A stretch of DNA of 64,000 bases from Enoplolaimus lenunculus (taxonomy: Eukaryota > Nematoda > Enoplea > Enoplida > Thoracostomopsidae): contig JASANG010001705.1 in the NCBI GenBank assembly GCA_030248215.1, forward strand, positions 1 to 64,000, given 5' to 3'. The notes under the pieces are model-generated. The model did not search any database. It saw nothing but the letters and a program-made list of their open reading frames with translations, and had not been told where the DNA came from. Numbering within the stretch: position 1 is the stretch's first letter; every line of letters starts with the position of its first letter. Made by a program: the position numbers and the translations under genes. Positions 20,617 to 30,359 of the stretch are shown here, piece after piece.

Positions 20617-21266
20617 CAATAGTGCTACAACGAGATAGAGTCCAAATAGAAATGAATACCGCTAGAGAGGCACGTGGTTCCCTTTAGCTTTCCTATTTGG
20701 GCATACTATAGAACATACCTGGCATTTTTCAAGCTCTATACACCGAGTTATTAAGGTTTTCTTGTAAGCATATCAATGTTTGGTTCGTTTCATTCTGGTC
20801 AGAGCTCAAAAACCTCCTGTATGCGATATATACTTTGTACCAGAAGGTCTGTTCTAATAACCAGAATTAGGTTTCACTGTAGGAATTTGAGTCGTAGCTT
20901 TGATGGCCAGTTTGACTCGCGGCGTCTATGGCTGACCATCGTATAAAGCTTGTATTGTGGGACGCCATCGCTTGAAAATTATTGCCAAAATTTGACTCAA
21001 ACATGATGTTTTGGTTTAGAATATTAAGTAAAAACGTTGTTCCAGGTTAAACAGTTGCCATACACAGTATTTTTTAAAAAATTCTATTAAAAGCGAAACC
21101 AAATTTAGTCCAGAGTTCACGTTTTTTATGTCGGAATAAACCTATTTTTAGGATTTGCCAAAATTTTTTCCCAATTGGGAGCTCTCAATATCCCCAGGAT
21201 TTGTTTTGGCTCAGTGTTGCCTGCTATATTCTTTGACTCCGAGTGCACCTCACATACGGTGAGGTA
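20617..21266. other. No gene seen
   Basis: Unique-looking sequence; no exon or element end identified. Confidence 0.5.
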
Positions 21267-21324
21267 CAGTGGCGGATCCAGAAATTCCTGGCGGGGAGAT
21301 GCACAAGTGGAAAGTGTTAAGTAT

Positions 21325-21384
<60 letters not shown>

Positions 21385-21507
21385 GGTTTTACCCCGTATT
21401 TTCAAAATTCACCATAACTGCCATCGTTGGTTTCACCCCTGAAAATGATTTACTCACAGCAGCCGATAGGGGGATACATCCCTCCATCCCCCCAAAATCC
21501 GCCGTTG
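21267..21507. mobile_element. CAGTGGCGGATCCAG-family hAT-like MITE containing an (AT)n run
   Basis: The left end is CAGTGGCGGATCCAGAAATT and the right end CCCCCAAAATCCGCCGTTG. An (AT)n microsatellite of about 54 bp sits at 21,327-21,380. The flanking 8 bp (GTGAGGTA and ATAAGTTA) match at only 5 positions, so the duplication is unproven. Confidence 0.7.
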
Positions 21508-21791
21508 ATAAGTTACTGTATTGGCCGGCAGCACTATTCACAATTGGCCCTTTTTAAATGATACCTTCTTTGCGAACGAACCCACATTCCCTGATTGACG
21601 CGTAAAAATAAGATTAGAGGCCAGAAAATATAGTATTTTCCAAAATTTCTGGAGACGAAAACAAACCTCTTTTACATGTTTTAAAATACGCTTGTTAATT
21701 GTTGACTGCGACAAATAGTGTTTACTTCTTTGAAAAATGAAATGATAGCTACACCCTGGGCGCGGATCAAAGCCACTGGATTGCGACAAAC
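21508..21791. other. No gene seen
   Basis: Short unique stretch between two MITEs. Confidence 0.4.
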
Positions 21792-22177
21792 GGCACATGT
21801 ATAGAACACGGCCGGATCGTCTTCCGGCGGGGCTGTAATAGAGTCAGTTTAAGCTTTAGACTAACTTTATTGCTCTGGCTTAGGCTTAGGCTTAGGCTTA
21901 GGTATAGGCAATGGCGGATCCACTTGGGGGGCACCCCGGCCGTGGCCCCCCAAACAGCATCTCGACAAAAATTATATTGGGACTCAAAATGGGGACCCCC
22001 CTTTTATTTGGGTCACTACAGTATGGGTCAAAAATATGTTTATTACCTGTGAAATTTTGCCCCCCCCCAATTTGAGATCCTGGATCCGCCACTGGGTATA
22101 GGCTCATGCTTACGCGTAGGCTTAGGCTTAGGCTTATGCTTATACTTCTGTTCCGGTCCTCTTTTATACATGGGCCC
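21792..22177. mobile_element. TTAGGC-core MITE, type A, split by a nested insertion
   Basis: The ends are GGCACATGTATAGAACACGG and CTCTTTTATACATGGGCCC. The TTAGGC core (GGCTTAGGCTTAGGCTTAGG) is interrupted by the element at 21,909-22,094 and resumes with GGCTCATGCTTACG. Confidence 0.9.
21909..22094. mobile_element. 186-bp hAT-like MITE nested in a TTAGGC array, 8-bp target duplication
   Basis: CAATGGCGGATCCACTTGG and TCCTGGATCCGCCACTG are inverted ends. GGTATAGG flanks both sides (21,901-21,908 and 22,095-22,102). Inside, ACTCAAAATGGGGACCCCC and TTTGGGTCACTACAGTA are the right end of the TA-flanked 450-bp family, so three families are stacked here. Confidence 0.93.
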
Positions 22178-22323
22178 CAAAAACTAATTTGACCGTGACA
22201 AATGTGAAATGAAAACGTCAAAACTAAATCACCATGTTGTGTCTTTGTGTTCACTGTAAAATTGTTGTCTTTTTGTAGTTTCTCAGGCGGCCTACGGTAA
22301 GAATGTGGTGGCATATATCCTTC

Positions 22324-22558
22324 GGCCCATGTTACTTTAAGGGCCGTCCAGGTTTCTGGTCGGTCCATAAAAGAGTACGTTTAGATTCTAGGTTATATTT
22401 TTTCTGCTCAGGCTTTAGCTTAGGGTTACGGTTAGGCTTAGACTTCGGCTTAGGCTTAGGCTTAGGCTTAGGCTTCGGCTTAGGCTTAGGCTTAGGCTTA
22501 GGCTTCGGCTTAGGAATACGCTTAATCTACTGTTACGCCCCTTAAAGTAACATTGGCC
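22324..22558. mobile_element. TTAGGC-core MITE, type C, cleanest core
   Basis: The ends are GGCCCATGTTACTTTAAGGG and CCCTTAAAGTAACATTGGCC. The core is three runs of GGCTTAGGCTTAGGCTTAGG separated by CTTCGG. Flanks TATCCTTC and TAACCCTC match at 6 of 8 bases. Confidence 0.9.
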
Positions 22559-22769
22559 TAACCCTCAATCACATCAAGTTAATCTATTGGGTACCATCAT
22601 TTAAGCATCCGCACTTGAAGAAAAGCATTCCGTTGTACCAAAACGTTAAAATCAAAACAGTGTCAGATACCAGGTGCATAAATTTCTGACAGTTGCGTGA
22701 GCGATATATAATGAAAAATGCTAACAAGTCATACGAACAGAAACCAAATACCATTTTAGCACTAAAGTT

Positions 22770-22975
22770 GGCCAATGTAAACAACAGTGGTGGAACAGTA
22801 TTAAACGCATATTCCTAAGCCAAAGCCTAAACCTAAGCCTAAGCGTATAGATGAGCCTATTCATAAGCCTACGCCTTAGCCTAAGCCTAAGCCAAACAAA
22901 AAATTGTCTAAAGCTTAAGCTTACTCTATTACAGTCCCACATGAAAACGTTCCGCCCCTGATCTTTACATGGGCC
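22770..22975. mobile_element. TTAGGC-core MITE, type B
   Basis: The ends are GGCCAATGTAAACAACAGTG and CCCTGATCTTTACATGGGCC. Flanks CTAAAGTT and CTAAAACT match at 6 of 8. The core is CCTAAGCC words. Confidence 0.85.
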
Positions 22976-24006
22976 CTAAAACTTAGCTAAGGCATTTTGC
23001 GTTTGATCTACGTTGGGTGGCGTGGTCGTGCGGTGGACCATCCTTGGATCCACCAATGCACCAAAATTATACATAGACCACATTCGTCAAATGGCTGTAG
23101 CACCTATCACCAGTTAATGATTGGGTTATATGTAAACTGTCGGAATAGCAACAGGCAAAGATAGATTAACTCTGCCCAAATTCACACAAAAAATAATTTC
23201 TGAATTTCTACAGAAATAATTTTCAAGTGCACTTTGCTAATCATATTTCTTAAATGTAAGAAATTATTTCTTAAATGTCAGAAATGTTATTTTGAGTGTT
23301 CCTGGTCGATGCTCGATAGCGTTCGTTTGAGCTTATCGGCGGGTTCACTTTATTTGTTTGGCCTAAAAACTAAGCTTACTCGTAAAATTAAGTATACTTC
23401 ACGCGAAAGGCTGGGCAATTAAAGTCTTTGTACGGATGCTTATTTTTATGTATAGAGCTAAAACAATCTACAGATGCTTGAACCGCAAGCGGATCCAGAC
23501 TGGCCGTGAACGGGGAACGTACGTGCCCCCTCTGCCAGATTTTTTTCCGTAATAAAATGGTAGGGTTCATGTCTTATAATTTTCCACATAGGAAAATTGG
23601 CAGATATATTACATACAGTAAAAATTGCGTTTCATAACTTTTGCCAGCCCATCCTGAGTGAGCAATTTCAGCATCTCCGCATCCGCTGCTGACAGGAACC
23701 AATGAGACGGCACTCGAGCTCATGCTGTTTTGTCGCCGTCCAGTAAATACAGTAAAATGCCAAGAGTCCGTAAAATATAACTATCTATTTGTTTGAGTAA
23801 GATTATTCTCACGGGGGAGCTAAAGAGATTATTTCTAGTTCACCCTTGTGTACTCCCCCGTGCCTGGTATTTTATTTTTCAGTTTCATTAATTTCAAAAC
23901 CTGTGAGCCTAATTTGTTTACTGTTATGCTTTTCGATTTATCAGGCTTTTTTGTTAATTGGTAATTACCGTCAATTTCAACGCTAATATAAGAAAAATAA
24001 ACTTGT
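22976..24006. other. No gene seen
   Basis: Unique-looking sequence. A fragment of a GCGGATCCAG-type element lies near 23,488-23,500. No splice-bounded coding frame on either strand. Confidence 0.45.
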
Positions 24007-24014
24007 GTTATAAT

Positions 24015-24457
24015 CAGGAGTGGGACGTGGGTAAGGATTTTTTTACCCGACCCGCAATTTACTCACTCAATCAATTATTTTTACCCGCGAAAATATCCGC
24101 GCAAAAAGTTCTACTCACGACTCACCTTTTACCCACCCCTGAACGCCCGTATTTTAAAGATCGCAGGTGATTTGCACTTTAATGAAGTTTTGCGTTATAG
24201 CTCAAATGAATTTTACACACGAAAGCTTAAAAAGAAACAACAAAATTTCAAACCCAACTAAATAAAGCACAAGTAGCAGCTGATAAGAAATAAAACAGAC
24301 AATAGCATAAGGTTTTTGACGGTTAAACTTAAAAGTTTGCCTCGGGTACAAACTGTGAATTTTGTACCCGCGTGATCAAATTCTTTACCCACAGGTATAC
24401 CCACACCTGAGATACTTTACCCGACCCCCGGTTACCTTTGGGTAAAGTCCCACTCTG
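24015..24457. mobile_element. 443-bp hAT-like MITE, perfect 8-bp target duplication
   Basis: The ends CAGGAGTGGGACGTGGGTAA and GGGTAAAGTCCCACTCTG are inverted. GTTATAAT flanks both sides (24,007-24,014 and 24,458-24,465). TTTACCCGACCC words are repeated at both ends. A related sequence is seen at 59,220-59,360. Confidence 0.9.
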
Positions 24458-24532
24458 GTTATAATTAATTATTTTCAGCCACTTATATAATTCCCCACAT
24501 GTCCTGTGTGTCATAGCCTATGATCTTTGCCA

Positions 24533-24715
24533 GCTAATGACCGTCGTGATAAACCAGGATTTCTTTTGAAAGGGTACAGGAATCAAAAAAACATTTTTGG
24601 GAGCGAAGTTAGATGTCGTTGTAAAATTTCTATTATTTCGTTTGTATTTCCGGAATATCCGGCAGATAAATATATCCTAAGTATACCGTTCTTGTACACC
24701 ATCACTAGTTTGTGA
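24533..24715 (+). CDS. Possible exon, unknown gene
   Basis: After GATCTTTGCCAG the frame reads ANDRRDKPGFLLKGYRNQK, then EVRCRCKISIISFVFPEYPA and ends YTITSL before TGA. The composition looks protein-like, but the acceptor has a poor pyrimidine tract and no partner exon is certain. It could be chance. Confidence 0.22.
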   Translation, partial: ANDRRDKPGFLLKGYRNQKNIFGSEVRCRCKISIISFVFPEYPADKYILSIPFLYTITSL

Positions 24716-25377
24716 ACCAATTAACCTAAGTAAAATTTAATTTTCTACAATGTTTTACAGTCTTTGTAATTATCTTACATTTATAGTCAATTATATACCA
24801 TGTTCATTTCGAAGTAAGGTTAGCTGGGTGTAGGTATGACCTGTCACAAGTGGTAGATGGGCCCGTAACCGAGGTAGGGGGGCATGGGTACTCATCCCTC
24901 CTGGAAAAATTTTATTCCACCTAGAAAATTTCCAACCTTGCTTGTAAGTCAACAATAAACACTCTTGTATGCACGGCTTGAAATATTTCTAGTCCTCCCT
25001 AACAAGGAGAGCCAGCTGCTGATTTGGTAGCGGATCTAGAAACTTGTAACAGAAGTTTATTATGCAACATTTTAGTGAAAAACCTTGCGAGCGAAGCGAA
25101 CGAGAAGCCAAACGCAATTTTAGTACTAAATTGTGTAAAACTTTGTTTTAATCCCCGTTAAAAGGTCCATGACCTGTGTGAGGACGTTTTGAATCCGCCA
25201 TGCCTAAAAATCCTGTGTTGTATAAAACCATATTGTTTCTAATGAAACATTCTTGAAAATGCTAAGTTACCAAATCTAGACAAAGTGACCACACTTCTTG
25301 CACTTTTTTACTAAGCAGCTGAAAAAGAGGTTCAGGCTGGATTTCCAACCACGGTCCAACGATCCATAGGCAAACAC
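24716..25377. other. Intergenic stretch with one worn hAT-like MITE
   Basis: At 24,857-25,018 GGGCCCGTAACCGAGGTAGG, CCAACCTTGCTTGTAAGTC and AACAAGGAGAGCCAGCTGC mark a CAGGCCCGTAGCCAG-family copy. Nothing else recognised. Confidence 0.6.
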
Positions 25378-25641
25378 TCACCAACCACGTCGTCCAATCC
25401 GCCTCTTCAACTGCATTTCTCGTCGACTATATGTAGAGACGTATGCTGCCGGCAAACATACAATACAGTGCAATACAACACAACATTTGCACTTAATAAA
25501 CGAACATGTGTCACACGCTTTAATGCAGTGCGTTTCTATTTTATTTCCAAGTAAAGTCTGACCCCCCAAACTTTTTTCGATTGCATCAGCAGAAATTAGT
25601 TAAGATTATTTCATATTCCAATATATATCCTATTGTTACCC

Positions 25642-25827
25642 CGACCAATGTATAGAACACGACTGGAACAGTAGGATAAGGATATTCCTAAGCCTATGCC
25701 TAAGCCTAAGCGTGAGCGCAAGGATGAGCCTATTCCTAAGCCTAAGCAAAAAAGCTTGTCTGAAGTTTAAGCTGGGTCTATTACAGCCCCGCAGAAAACG
25801 TTCCGGCCCTGTTCTATACATGGGCCG
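25642..25827. mobile_element. TTAGGC-core MITE, type A
   Basis: The ends are GACCAATGTATAGAACACGA and CCTGTTCTATACATGGGCC. CAGTAGGATAAGGATATTCC and a short core with GTGAGCGCAAGGATGAGCC lie between. Confidence 0.85.
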
Positions 25828-25957
25828 TTACCCCCCCACCTCCGAAAAATTGTTACAAATTTTGACCTATCAGTCTTTGTATAGGTCTATTATTTTGTAA
25901 GTATTTCACATCTCAAGTCAAACTTAAAGGTTATTGTGTGTTGATTAAAAATTTCAG

Positions 25958-26063
25958 GGAACATTTGTTTACGGTAAATGTAAATGATGAAATTGTGCGA
26001 TATCAGCTACCTGGGACTCATAGCTTGCATAATATGCAAGAAAGCGCAAAAATATCTGAAGGG
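25958..26063 (+). CDS. Candidate internal exon, donor abutted by a MITE
   Basis: The acceptor is AAAAATTTCAG and the donor GAAGGG|GTATA, phase 2 to phase 0. It reads EHLFTVNVNDEIVRYQLPGT and on to MQESAKISEG without a stop. The composition is protein-like. It fits in phase after the exon at 17,015. A TA-flanked MITE begins five bases into the intron. Family not recognised; no downstream exon found. Confidence 0.4.
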
Positions 26064-26068
26064 GTATA

Positions 26069-26491
26069 CTGTAGTAACGCGAATATGAGGGGAGCGGGGG
26101 TAATAAGAAGGATGTTCCCATTTTGAGTCAAAATCAATAGAAGTCCGTATTCCTAATAAGACTCCATCAGCGGATAGAGTCCCTACACACTAATTAGAGT
26201 CCATAAATGTCAATTATCTCTAATTGTAGCGCGTCAACTACTCCAGGACCAAATAGCATACATTAGTTTTGAAAATAACAATCCAAAGTATTACCTTGCA
26301 TTATCGCTCAAACATTGGATGCAAGACAGAAAACTTTCAATTCAACGGATAGTTGCAATACCAAATATTTGTCACTAACAAAGGGCGGAGCGTGGGTTAT
26401 TAATAAATAACAGTCCGTAACCGAATAACAGGAGGTACCCTCTGGAGAGGCCAAATAAATATCAGTCCCCCTCTTATTTAAATCACTACAG
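26069..26491. mobile_element. TA-flanked 450-bp family MITE next to a splice donor
   Basis: The ends CTGTAGTAACGCGAATATGA and CTTATTTAAATCACTACAG are inverted, with TA on both sides. GAGTCCCTACACAC, TAGCGCGTCAACTACTCCAG and ATAACAGTCCGTAACCG lie inside. Confidence 0.85.
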
Positions 26492-26493
26492 TA

Positions 26494-27671
26494 TGTGGAA
26501 AAGTTTGATTAATTTCGAGGTGTAGGCAAAACGTTTGGGTCAGGTTTAAATGTTTTGATTGTTAGAAAATTAACGTGAGCCTAAAACGGTCTAAACGACT
26601 CCGTATCGTTACATCCGCTTTAGTTTTAAATTGACCATGCCCTACAGTAGGCGTCCAGATTCGTAGCCAGCTCAACATACTTGGGAGGGCAAAACTTTTT
26701 AATTAATTTTTTTTTTAATTTTAAAACCAAACTCAGTAGTAAAATTTTAAATTGACAACTGATCAGTGAATTTCATTCAGTTCGAAAAAAACTGTTAATT
26801 TCAAACTCAACTCGTGTATATCGAAATCCGAAGCAGAAAAAAATCAAAACATCCGTATTCGGCAACTGGTGTAAAACATTTTACTTCAGTTTAATACATA
26901 TGTTAGCAGAAAAATTGATTGATATACTCGCAAATTAAAATATATGAATCTGTGACAATTCGTCGCCCGGCAACTGGCCACCCAACAGTATCTTAGAGAC
27001 TATTAATTAATCTAAGCACAATCTTAAGCGAAATCCTATGCCTAATGCCTTCAGCTTTAGCATAATAATTAGCGACAAATTGTCGAGTCGATGAAAAATT
27101 TCTGATTACAAGTTATCGGTCGTCGAATTGTGGGGGGAGTAAACTACACACCAAAATCTTGGATCTGCTTTTACTTCTCGTTGAACCACGAAAACGTGTG
27201 CTTTGCAGGCAATAGCGCTAAGGGCTCCAACCACAACTATTTGAACCACAGGCAAGAAATGGTATAGCGTCTTGTGGCCCTTGTTCTAGTGAACATGGCT
27301 TTTCTATGGTGTTTTTAAGCCCCACCGTTTAGACCAACCCAGAATGATTTTTATTGGTTGTATGTTCTGTCATGTTCCACTGTGAAGTGTTGTTGCGTTT
27401 CATTTTTTTGCGTGTGATATTTTTTACCACTTTCTTAAAATAGCCGTATAGTGTGAACAGTATTCTAACTTGAAGCTAGATCTCAAACCAGAACCAGGTT
27501 CGGCTTTGATTGAGCCTGATTTTAAATTTGGTTATCGAGGACTTTGGGAGATGCTTGTGCCGAATACGGTATTACCTCTCACCGTCGAATTTTCCGTCAA
27601 ACTTAACAGTTAAGGGTACCCAGAGCAGGTGGCATTACATCGGGGTCAAACCTTTAGCCTCACGGCAATCT
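26494..27671. other. No gene seen
   Basis: Unique-looking sequence with a few CGACAATTCGTCG words near 26,955 and 27,075, which recur at 27,850 and 55,110-55,240. No convincing exon. Confidence 0.45.
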
Positions 27672-27812
27672 TAGCCATTGTATAGAACGTAGCCGTGACA
27701 GTAGTATACGCATATTCCTAAGCCTAAACCTAAACGTAACGATGAGCGTAAGTATGAGCTTTTTCTTAAGAATAAGCTTCAGCCTAAACCAAAACCTAAG
27801 CAAAAAAATAAA
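27672..27812. mobile_element. TTAGGC-core MITE, left half only
   Basis: AGCCATTGTATAGAACGTAG and CAGTAGTATACGCATATTCC start the copy. The core CCTAAACC/CCAAAACC is followed by unrelated sequence instead of a right end. Confidence 0.65.
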
Positions 27813-27901
27813 TGACCAACACATGTATGTTTATTGAACGAATCTACGACAATTCGTCGCCCGACAACTTTCGCGTAACAGTGTCAGAAACCTTATTAAT
27901 A

Positions 27902-28190
27902 TATCAAAGAGTGTATAATGACAAGAGTATACAACTGGGTATATTCTGTGTAGAACGTAATCTACCCAGCGCACGTTGTGCTTTTGGCCTAACCCCCTTA
28001 TTTGGGGGGATAATTGTGTTAGTATTTCCAATTTAATGTCAAGTTGTTCCGAATAATTATTTCAAGCCTATGTTTACTGTGCGATTCAAGAGGTTACTAC
28101 CTACATAATCAAGGTGGGGGTCGCGCAAAATAGTACGTGCGCTGGTACATTTTCTACCATGCAGAACCAAAGTAGTTGTACACTCTTGTC
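27902..28190. mobile_element. GACAAGAGTGTGCAA-family MITE
   Basis: AATGACAAGAGTATACAACT at the left mirrors AGTTGTACACTCTTGTC at the right. Internal GCACGTTGTGCTTTTGGCC and ACGTGCGCTGGTACATTT match 18,982-19,284. Confidence 0.75.
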
Positions 28191-28219
28191 TAAGAGTGAT
28201 CATCCACTCTTGATATATT

Positions 28220-28352
28220 TAAGCGTTATCCTAAGCGCAATCCTAAGTATAATTTTAAGCATTATCCTAAGCGCAATCCTAAGTATAATTTTAAGCATTA
28301 TCCTAAGCGCAATCCTAAGTATAATTTTAAGCATTATCCTAAGCGCAATCCT
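28220..28352. repeat. Tandem repeat of a TTAGGC-like 41-bp unit
   Basis: TTATCCTAAGCGCAATCCTA then AGTATAATTTTAAGC is repeated about three and a half times. It seems to have grown from a TTAGGC-type core. Confidence 0.9.
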
Positions 28353-28649
28353 AAGCCTAATGATGGATATCGAAACGTGGATTCGATAAAATTTTGGATT
28401 ACCAGTAACCGGGTAACGAATTGTCGTGAAACCATGTTGAAGCTTATGCGGTATAAACCATATTGAACTAAACGCGGCTACTCTATTGCGCGAGCTGGTC
28501 TCTTGAAGAGTTCGTTATTAATCCAAAATTGCCGTTACCGTTTAAGGATATTTAATCGCCTTATAATTGCTGAACAACTATTGAAATATTTAAATTTGTT
28601 ACATAATTATATTTGAGATGTATTGTAATTATCGGCGTGTAATTGCAAA

Positions 28650-28870
28650 TTCCACAATAACATGCGTACACCAGGTGACTTTTGAGGGGGTAGTGTCATG
28701 GACACTGAAGCCAAAAAAGCTTCAGTATCCTGGACGTTGAAGCCTAAAAGCTTCAGTGTCCTGTACACTGACGCCAAAAAGCTTCGGAGTCAAGGATGCT
28801 GAAGCCAAAAATGGTTCAGTGTCTATGACACTGCCCCCTCAAACATCACTTGGGGTACGCATGTTATTGT
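28650..28870. mobile_element. TTCCACAATAACATGCGTAC hairpin MITE
   Basis: TTCCACAATAACATGCGTAC and GTACGCATGTTATTGTGGAA are perfect inverted ends, followed by ACCAGGTGACTTTTGAGGG and its mirror. The middle holds repeated CACTGAAGCC / GGCTTCAGTGTCC blocks (28,696-28,835), themselves palindromic. Confidence 0.9.
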
Positions 28871-30138
28871 GGAAGTTGCATAATTCTTAAAATCAAACCT
28901 CAAACTTACAACGCAAATTTTTGTTCCGATATCTTAACATTTCACAGTTGTTTAGGTTCGTCGCACCCGAAACTCAGCACAACCAATTTTCTGTATGCTC
29001 TGACCATTTTCTAATGCATTCGTATCAGTTTGTGTGTGACTTGTGGCTGTTTTTATATGCGTAAAAATATTTATGAACATGTGCCAAAACTGAACAGTTT
29101 CCACTTGTGTATCCCTCCGCCAGGAATTTCTGGATCCGCCACTGTCAGTTGATGATTGATCTTGTAAATTTTGGAAATGGTGAGTATACAAATTATTAGC
29201 ACACTATTTATTAATTGGTCAACTCTTGTGCAAATTGCGATGTTTGCAAATACAAAAGTTGGTTTAGTTTTGCAACTTATTGCAAACTTGTGATAGGTAC
29301 TGTACACATTTGAGAATATTACGCCTGAAAGAACGTATTTTTTACAAAATAGCGTCCAAATTAAGAGAACACTACAGTATATAAGATGACCTTCAGATTT
29401 ACAGGAGATTTGATCTTTAGTTAAGCCAAACCGATTCCTAAACCTTCGCCAAATTAACAATCATTTGGTGTTTTTCGCTTTAGCCTAAAATCCAATTGCA
29501 GGACTTCGTCTTCACAGTTCCCACCAATAAGAACACAACGGACAGTTAGTTATCCAAGCAGTCCGGAGATATTTGATGTTCAAAATTAATGGATTGACAG
29601 CAGTCAGAATGATGTTTCGTACGACTTTGGGGGGCTATAAAATGTTTCTCAGGCTATGATGGTTCTTAGAAACATATTTCACTTGTACTACCCTTTCAAA
29701 ATGAAATCTTGCTACATTTTACTATACATTCTTCATTGATGGCTTGCAGCCACAACATCACCTCTCAGTGCTTGGTTTGGTTCGTTGTATATAACCGTCA
29801 GTGGTAAATATTTTAGTTAATACTGTATTTTAGAAATAATTTGAAAAATTAACCATAATAATGATAATTAATCTTAAAATCCTGTCTAAATCCTAAATCC
29901 CGGTTATGGTACCTCGCGAATATCCAATCACAAAGCTTTAAGCCTCAAATTCCTATTAATTAATATGCTTATTATTAACCAATGCCATGTAGCCACGTCG
30001 AGTTTACTTCCGCTGGAAACCACAGTTTTATGATATTATTTAGTTTTGGAATAGCAACATAATAGCAACTGCATTGATACAAGAAATGCAATCATTGTTA
30101 GCTAAATGTATTCGTAACCATTTGATTTAAATTTTCAA
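28871..30138. other. Upstream region of gene 2, no gene seen
   Basis: It contains a fragment of the CAGTGGCGGATCCAG family near 29,110-29,145 (GGAATTTCTGGATCCGCCAC). An open frame across it on the minus strand is translated repeat. The rest is unique AT-rich sequence that may include the gene 2 promoter; no clear TATA element could be singled out. Confidence 0.45.
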
Positions 30139-30297
30139 ATTAGAATACTACTATTAGCTATGTCATTTTTTTGGAAAATACAACACTTCAAATTAGAAAA
30201 CAACTATTAGCTATGTCATTTTTTTGAAAAGTACAACACTTCAAATTAGAAAACAACTATTAGCTATGTCATTTTTGTGGAAAATACAACAAATTTG
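30139..30297. repeat. 53-bp tandem triplication containing the gene 2 start codon
   Basis: Three copies of ATTAGAAAACAACTATTAGC then TATGTCATTTTTTTGGAAAA. The ATG of the third copy (30,266) starts gene 2. The first two copies carry ATGs that open short frames (about 16 and 4 codons), so they would be upstream ORFs if transcribed. GCTATGTCATTTTTGTG recurs at about 41,923 inside an intron. Confidence 0.92.
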
Positions 30298-30359
30298 CGG
30301 TTGGCTTCTACTGCTCAATGTACAGCTACACGGAGAAGAACACGTGGTAAACAATGCAG
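30266..30359 (+). CDS. Gene 2 exon 1: start and signal peptide
   Basis: ATG in the last 53-bp repeat unit. The frame encodes a short basic start, a hydrophobic core (WLLLLNV) and a polar stretch (EEHVVNNAG), typical of a signal peptide. Donor GCAG|GTAAAT, phase 1. Confidence 0.8.

Noticed and set aside
29071-29460. 129-codon minus-strand frame ending in a VADPEIPGG-like stretch
   Set aside because: That stretch is translated CAGTGGCGGATCCAG transposon end; the rest has no splice-site support.
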